Positions 57,496 through 64,000 of a stretch of DNA of 64,000 bases are shown here, piece after piece. Below the pieces are notes generated by a model. It did not search any database, was not told the DNA's origin, and saw only the letters and a list, made by a program, of their open reading frames with translations. A program made the position numbers and the translations under genes. Positions within the stretch are counted from its first letter, which is position 1. Each line of letters starts with the position of its first letter. The stretch is taken from the NCBI GenBank assembly GCA_002197995.1, contig NGZR01000005.1, forward strand, positions 4,836,001 to 4,900,000. The letters are read 5' to 3'. This stretch comes from Gaeumannomyces sp. JS-464. Its lineage: Eukaryota; Ascomycota; Sordariomycetes; Magnaporthales; Magnaporthaceae.

Positions 57496-58975
57496 CCCGG
57501 CATCACGGGCCACGCGCGTGCCAGGCCAGGTGGCATCTAGGCCGCTAGATCTGAACGGGTCGCGTGTGGCTTCTCCGATGGGCTTCCTATAATAGGCAAC
57601 ACCCCTTCGTCTCAGACATTGTCGAGCAAGACCGGGCCAGTGGGCGCATAGGCGCTGCCCCGAAAGCTGATTTCTTTGCCAGCTTCTGAGTCGCTCGTTG
57701 CATCATGCAGTGGAGTGCAAATTTGACGGGCGGGATGTCCGGTGGCCCAAGCTCCATCGTGCAATGCCTCGAGTCCACTGAAAACTTATCTTTCCTGGGG
57801 CATTGATTTTTTTCTGGGCCGATGATCGGGCCACGCCCACTGGCCTCCTCTTCGTGCTTCTTTCCGACCGACACCAGTTGGTCTCCATTCCATCTCGAGT
57901 TTCGAGAGTTCACACACTAACCAAACGCGTCGCTAGCTGCGCAGCTGGCTTGCTCGATTCACGGGATGCTGTCATGGAATTATGTGCCAAATTGGCCTGG
58001 GTGCCGGGCGATCAACTAAATTGTTAGCTGGAACTTTTTGGCGACTGTGCAGCTTGTCGCAGACCAATGACATCATCAGGACCCTCTTGCGGCGGTCGAG
58101 CCAGGCGCATACATCATTGCTACACAGTCGGTCGGTCGGGCAGTCCTACGCCAGATCTCAATGCTAGCGGCGGCCGGTCTCTTGAACGAATGGGTTGCAT
58201 GCACTGTGCGTGTGTACCTCTTAGGAGAAAAAACACAGGCGGCGATGTGAAGGCAAGCGCAACCCAACACGCCTTCAGCCCTGCTTTTCAATCCATGCCT
58301 TGACAATGCGCAATTAACTTGTGCCGGTGCCTGGATTGCACACGACGGCTCTGTGCTGGCTTTTCAGGCAGGGATTGGATTGGCAATATGCTCCCATTTG
58401 CCGGCAGGCGTGCAGCCAGCACAAATCAAAGTGTCGAATGCAGGCAATCCGCAATCCGAAAGCATCAACCCTGGGTGCATAAGTGGATCCGCCGGCGGTG
58501 GATGTCTTGGGCTTGGGGCGGAACTGTGGGCCGCTGACACCAAGGTCATGATTTGCGAGTGGATTCGGTGCTGGATGGCCCAATAGCGCCGCGCGCAGCA
58601 GCTCGCGCCTTTTGATGCTGTGGATGCCTCGCCCGCGAATAAGACTGGGACAGCCAGCGTGTGTCGGACTGTTAGTCTCCTTTTTGGGGATCGTCATCAT
58701 CCATTTTTGCCCAAGCCATTTTGCTCCTGTGCCGTTTATTATCACCCACTGCCGCCAGAGTTTTTTTGGCCACCTGTTGGCACGCTTAAGCACACTCTCA
58801 TTATCCATTATCATTATTCTTTTGCTTTTCCTCCAACCATCCCCCTCCAGATCTCATAGCCCGAGATGTGTCGCCATCGCCTGTATTTATAATGAGCATG
58901 CGCTAAAGGAGCATCCCTTCGGAAGTATGATATCGACATTGTAGTGGCGCCTTCTCTGCATTCTCCCCAGTGCAA
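57496..58975. promoter_or_regulatory. Divergent promoter region between mtg1 and the right-edge gene
   Basis: About 1.5 kb between the two diverging starts. No recognisable gene. No named motif seen. Confidence 0.45.
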
Positions 58976-61900
58976 ATGTCTTCCCTCTTCGGCTCCAAGC
59001 GCCGTCGGCCTCCCAAGGTATGTTGTCAGTGGCTTCTGAATCCGGCCGCTTTTGACCCAGCCGCCCTGAGCAGCGACACTATCCTCGCCATCTCGCGGAG
59101 TCTCGCGTCGACCCATCAATACAACCCAAAATGCACCACGCCTGGCCACATCGACACACTCTGAGATTCCTACAATAATCTCAGTGCACCTCGGCTAATC
59201 TGCGTTGATGCCTTTCTCGAAACAGCCCCTCACGACATCGACGGCGCACTCGGACGCGGCGACCGCGGCCCTGTCCGCCTTTTCGCGCCGAGAATCGTCT
59301 CCTTCCCTTCCGAGGCCGCCGCTGCCGCCGCCTCAAGGCCCGACCTCACACGCCTACCGATGTCTCCAGCGTCGTGCCCAAGCGACGCAGCGTTCGAAGG
59401 AGCGCCTCCAACTCATCCCACGGCACTGCGAGCCCCGGCCCACCCCTCGAGCGCGCCGTAGTAGCGGCTCCCATGAGGGACCGCACTTTTCGATCGCCAA
59501 GCCCGCATGGCCGCCAGCCCATGGGAGGCGCCAACGGAGCCACCGCCCAGCCCACCGAATACGATGCGCCCCCGGTACCATCGATCCCGCCCACTGTTCA
59601 GACGTCGCAGCAGCAGGCCCCTCAGAGAGTTGGGAGCCTGAGGATAGCAAACACGCCAGTGCGGGTAGCGTCGCAAAAACTCAAGGATGGGGGCGCAAAA
59701 GGCGCAGGGACTTGGTTCGGCGCCCCGTCGGTTTGGGATCTTTCCAACGTTCGCACCTCCGATGCAATCTTGGCCACGGCGGGCCCTGCCACGGCGCCTC
59801 CCAAGGATCCATACCCGAGACCTGAGAGCAGGTCATCGGTCAACTTCTCCTACCCGTCTCGTCTCCGGCTCGGGTCATCGCCGCCACCTTCGTTGATGGC
59901 GGAGGAATACGAGCCACGACAGCTCGAGTCTGCGGCGCAGTCGCAGGCAAGAGCTAAGCGATCCTCAATGACAACTTCCCAGCCCGCTAAGAAGACCTCT
60001 ACGAGACAACGGCCGGCCTCCATGTCTGCCACCTCGGATATGGTCTACGACCCCAACTCACGACGCATGGTCCCAAAGGCAGAGCTCATGGCTCTAGAGC
60101 AGATACTTGACGATGTGGAACCAAGACAGTCCCCAAAGAAGAAGAAGCCTTCGAGAGCTGGAAGCCATCTCTCCAAAGGGTCCGTCTCAAGGACCCAAGT
60201 TAGTGAGCCTGTCCAACCACGTCCAGAGCCCGTTCCTGTATCGCCGGTGACTGCGCAGGAGTATGCTCCGCCCGCCACATCAGGCTATATCGAAGTCCAA
60301 CAGCCTGCTGTGGATTCAAATCGCGCCAGACCTGGATCCGAAGGAAAGGAGCGTGCAGAGCAGTCGGTCCAGAGCCGCATCTACACCAGTCACGGACGGG
60401 ACGTTGCGTCTCCATCAAACTATCTTCCGGAAGTCGTGGTTGCAAGACGGGCAGATGGTTCTTCGCCAACGGAGGGCAGGCCTTCGGGCTACATGCTCGG
60501 AAAGCGACCTTCAATTATTGAAGAACAAGTCGAGATGGAGGCTTCCGAATACGAACGTCCGCCGTCGCCACATGCACCGACTGCCGCAGTCGAGCCGGTC
60601 CATAGACAGTACACCTACAATCAGCCAGCTGCCGCGCCTGAACCTCGGCAACAACCTCAGGCGCCACAACAGAATGTACAGCCGGCTAAGGCGACAGTAT
60701 CACCCGCAGAGCTCTCGGCGGAGGCGCCGGGCGTGGCCCCTGTGAACGGGATCAACGAGGAAAAGCCTTCTTCCCCCGTCGAACCGAGGCAAACGAACAC
60801 GATCAGATCCCAGAGGACACACTCAAACAGCCCCGTGCGCGTGGCGCACTTTGGACCAGTGCAAAGGACCCTTTCTGTGCGCCACTCTCCGCCTCCGCGG
60901 TCCATCTCACCGAGAAAGTCAGCTCTGAAGCAGCATAGTCCTCCGCGGAGCACTTCTTCCGACGATGGACCAGAGTCGGCTGTGACGTCGCCCACCCACG
61001 ACGAGGCAGCACTTGCTCGTAAGAAGTCGGTTCGGGTCAGCTTCAACGATAGGGAAACGGTCGTGGGCTGCGACGAGCCGGCCAGTGCACCTTCTCATCA
61101 GACGGAATCGCCGAATGCTTCGAGCCCGCCGCCCAGTGGCCGCCGCACCTGGTTTAGTAACATCGGCAGGAGCAAGAAGAAGGACACAGCATCCTTCGAC
61201 GATGATGAGGTCATGAAGCCACGCCCTGCCCTGCCCTCTTTTGGCAGCGTGAGGGAGAAGAAGAAGCCAAGAGAGGAGGAGGAGCGGCCGCTTGTTCGAC
61301 CTGCCGACCCGACAAATCTGGTCCACTCGCCCGTGTCCCTCAATGCTCGACCTACCACAGCCTCATCCGACGACAGGAACAAGAACGGGCTAGGCCAGTC
61401 TAGCGATCGAGCCATCGGCAGCGTGCTTTCTCAAGATTTTGCCTCGAGAATCCCGGCCAATACGTCGAGGTTCAGGGAGCCTCTGCCGCCTGTAGTGACG
61501 TCAAGAGAGGGTAGCGGTTACATCTCAAATACCGACAGCAGCTCCGACAGTGACGAGGAGCTTCTTCAAGACACTCCTACTCTGTCTTCCCAGCCTAGTG
61601 TGACTACCTCCGCCCCGGACAATGAACCAGACCCAAAATTCATGAATGGCTCCACGGTTCCCTCTACTGCCGTGGCCACGGGTCCAATTATCGCGCCAAC
61701 AGTGCTGGCCGAAGTGAGTAACAGGAGTCAAAAGCTGATGTCTACTTCGGAGCCACGCCCCGTTCCAGTGCCGGCAGCAGCAGTGCCCGCCATTGCTATT
61801 TCTGAACCAAGTCCAAGACTGGACGAGGGTCCGAAACCTGAGCTAGGAAAACTAGCTGCTGTGCCGGGTGGGTTTCCGGACGATGAATACGAACACATCT

Positions 61901-64000
61901 CGGCGCATCAAACCTCAGCCGTGCAAACCCCTAGCCAGACCACGAATGAGGCCAAACCTACTACCGCAAGAGAAGTTGCCTTCGAGCCCGTTTCACAGGC
62001 TTTGGACACCGAGGCAACAATCCACACTCCGGCGACAGTGGCTGCGGCTCACTCACCTGTGGCCGACGACTCGGATAGCGATGGAACTAGCATCTACAGC
62101 GACGCTTACGAGGATCCGGCAGACATGGACAATGACGGCTTCCAGTCGATTGACGCCATCGTCGAGAGTCCTGTTGCTACCAATGCGTCCTCAAACCCGT
62201 TGAGCGACAGGGCGCCGGTCAAAGTGCCAGACGCAGAGCCGGTCGTCCAGCGGCCTCCCACGCCAGTGGCGTCACCTGCACCGGAGGTGGTCGCGAGAGC
62301 AATACCATTCCAGCCTCTTGATGACTGGGAAGCGGCCAAAGCCTTCTGGCGGAGTCTGTCAGCCGATAAGAGGGCGCAGTTGGAGAGAGAGGCGGCCGAG
62401 GAGGCCGGCACAGAGGCCGATCTGGAGCAAGACGCCAAAGTAGAGGCGGCCAAGCCCAGGCGGAAGAAATCGTCGAGAAGAGACAGCAGAGAAGAGAGCG
62501 ATTCAGGAGTCGGCACAGGGCAACCCAGAGCGTGTCTACATGATCAGACCAGGCACCAAGGCTCAGGATGGTGTTGCCAGCCCTGTCCTCAGGAAGAGCA
62601 TGCGACAAGAGGAACCCCAGGAAACAACTCCTACAGGGAGGCCTGTTCTTCGCAAGTCGATGCGAGGAAATGTTACGGCGGAGCAGCAACGACCCTCGAC
62701 AAGTTATGCCAGCCCCGATGCCCAGTCCCAGCGCCTGACGAAATCAGGTGCAGCGCCCCGCCGCCCAATGTCGTCACATGTTTCGACAACCCAGGCGGCA
62801 GCTGGGGCGGCTCACCAGGCTCACAACAAGACGAATTCGGATACCATCTCACTACCACAAAGGAATAATACTATAACCAGCTTCTTCCCACCGGTGCTGA
62901 AGCGAAGGGGCTCGACTTCAAGCGAGAGCAGCTTCAGGCGGACCACCGCTAAGCGAGCCTCGGCTGCATTTGGGAAGGGTGATTCGGGGGGTTTTGCCAT
63001 GCGCAGGACCCTCCGCGGCGCAGCCCTTCCAGAACAGGAGCAGGCAGAACCTAGCCGGCGCTTCTCGCTGAGGTCATTCTCGCCCGCGGACTCGACCCGG
63101 CGAGGGCAGATGGCGCCACCGCCCCCGGTCAGCTTTAACAGCCAGCAACGCATGCGCTCATCCCTTCGAGACGGCCAGAGAACGGGTGGCAAGGCCAAAG
63201 GCGACGGTAGCGGCATCCACATGCCCTCGCTTTTCAGGCCCAAATCGTCCAAGGGCAAGAAGTCGAGCCGGTTCGACGACTCGAGCGACGAGGAGGGCGG
63301 AGTGGGAGGAACTGGTTTCCGGAGCCGATTTGAAGACTCGAGCGATGATGAGGCTACCGCACCGCCGGCGCCCCTCCCTGCACTGAGCACCAAGACTATG
63401 CGGTCGGGTACCAGCGCATCGAGGCCCCAAACTGTTCAGGAGGAGGCGGAGTCGCCGGATCTCCCCGACAGCGACAACGACGAGAAGCCAGCGGCGCCGG
63501 TGAGAGCGACAGTCGGCAGGGCTGTTTCGTCAGGATCTAGACGGCCGTCGCGACAGGGCCTCGGTATGGCCCATCAGGATTCACGCTCGGGCCGTGGCGC
63601 TGCTTTGGGGACATCACTTATGAAGAGTGGCACCAACAGCAGCATGCCAGCAGTCGGCAGTGCTCCGGCCAGCTCGACGGGCCGCCGCGGAAGCTTCATG
63701 TCGACAGTACTGAGGCGCAAGAAGACTGGCAGCAACGAGCCGGGCAGAATTCAACGCGGCGAGGTCATGGACAGCGCGGCTCGCCGCGACACGGCTCTGG
63801 AGCGAAGCACGCAAGAGCTTTCTGCGCTGCGCGCGCAGAGGCGGACGGCGTCGATGCCGATAGTGCCGACAATGCGGCGCAACCACAGCGGCGATATAGA
63901 CGATGACTGGCCGCTGGCGACACCCGTGGATGAGGACGACGAGGAGAAGACGGTGGGCAGCTCGCGTCCCAGCTTTGCGAAGCGTAGGAGTCTCTCGCAA
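58976..64000 (+). CDS. Large disordered fungal protein of unknown function, incomplete at the right edge
   Basis: Exon 1 is 58976-59017 (MSSLFGSKRRRPPK); a 208-bp intron (GTATGT to AACAG) follows, and exon 2 starts at 59226 and runs past 64000. More than 1,600 residues are visible. The protein is Ser/Pro/Glu/Arg-rich and almost entirely disordered. Recognisable blocks are VYDPNSRRMVPKAELMALEQ, the acidic SDEE stretch after GYISNTDSSSDSDEE, DDWEAAKAFWRSLSADKRAQLEREA, the twofold PVLRKSMR, and the twofold SRFDDSSDEE / SRFEDSSDDE. Such proteins are widespread in filamentous ascomycetes but I know no assigned function. One-base shifts near 59310 (a GCC-rich run) and 62520 (a GGG run) break the frame; the composition and motif pattern continue across both. 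Confidence 0.75.

Overview
The window looks like a chromosomal piece of a filamentous ascomycete, most likely a Sordariomycete. The genes have short GT-AG introns with CTAAC/CTGAC-like branch sites, third positions are GC-rich, and the protein set is typical of that class: NIMA kinase, Cu/Zn superoxide dismutase with a short first exon, a DEP-DH-PH-CNH Rho-GEF, Cti6, Mtg1 and Nse4. I cannot name the species from sequence alone. No rRNA, tRNA, CRISPR array, virus or autonomous transposon was recognised.

Layout. 1-5.2 kb holds no recognisable gene, but it carries a small MITE-like element with 31-bp terminal inverted repeats and a TA duplication. 5.3-7.9 kb is a NIMA-type mitotic kinase (minus). 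9.3-9.8 kb is a small coiled-coil protein, probably the BLOC-1 subunit Cnl1 (minus). 11.9-12.9 kb is a secreted His- and Cys-rich protein (minus). 14.3-17.2 kb is a DUF255/SPATA20-type thioredoxin-domain protein (minus). 17.9-19.0 kb is an MDR enone reductase (plus), 19.2-21.3 kb a lysophospholipase/phospholipase B (minus) and 22.1-22.6 kb a decayed epoxide hydrolase (minus). 23.1-26.0 kb is an unusual triple CCCH zinc finger plus RBR ubiquitin ligase (plus). 26.3-26.5 kb is an AT-rich block with a RIP-like signature. 26.5-29.3 kb is Vps34 (minus), divergent from Nse4 (29.8-31.1 kb, plus). 32.6-33.5 kb is SOD1 (minus). 36.5-41.8 kb is Rom2 (plus). 43.0-45.1 kb is a Bor1-type anion transporter (minus). 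47.9-50.0 kb is a single-pass membrane protein of unknown function (minus). 53.2-55.5 kb is the PHD protein Cti6 (plus). 56.1-57.5 kb is the mitochondrial GTPase Mtg1 (minus). From 59.0 kb a large disordered protein runs off the right edge (plus).

Most genes are unrelated housekeeping genes: cell-cycle kinase, PI3P signalling, SMC5/6 genome maintenance, oxidative defence, cell-wall integrity, chromatin and mitoribosome assembly. One stretch (17.9-22.6 kb) brings together a phospholipase, an epoxide hydrolase remnant and an enone reductase. That could be a lipid or oxylipin neighbourhood, but this is inference.

A window-wide caveat: many conserved genes are broken by one-base shifts, nearly always in short G or C runs, and changing that run by one base brings back family-conserved residues. 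I read most of these as sequencing or assembly indels rather than true pseudogenes, so affected genes are given as one span. Other genes, including two of more than 900 codons, are fully open.
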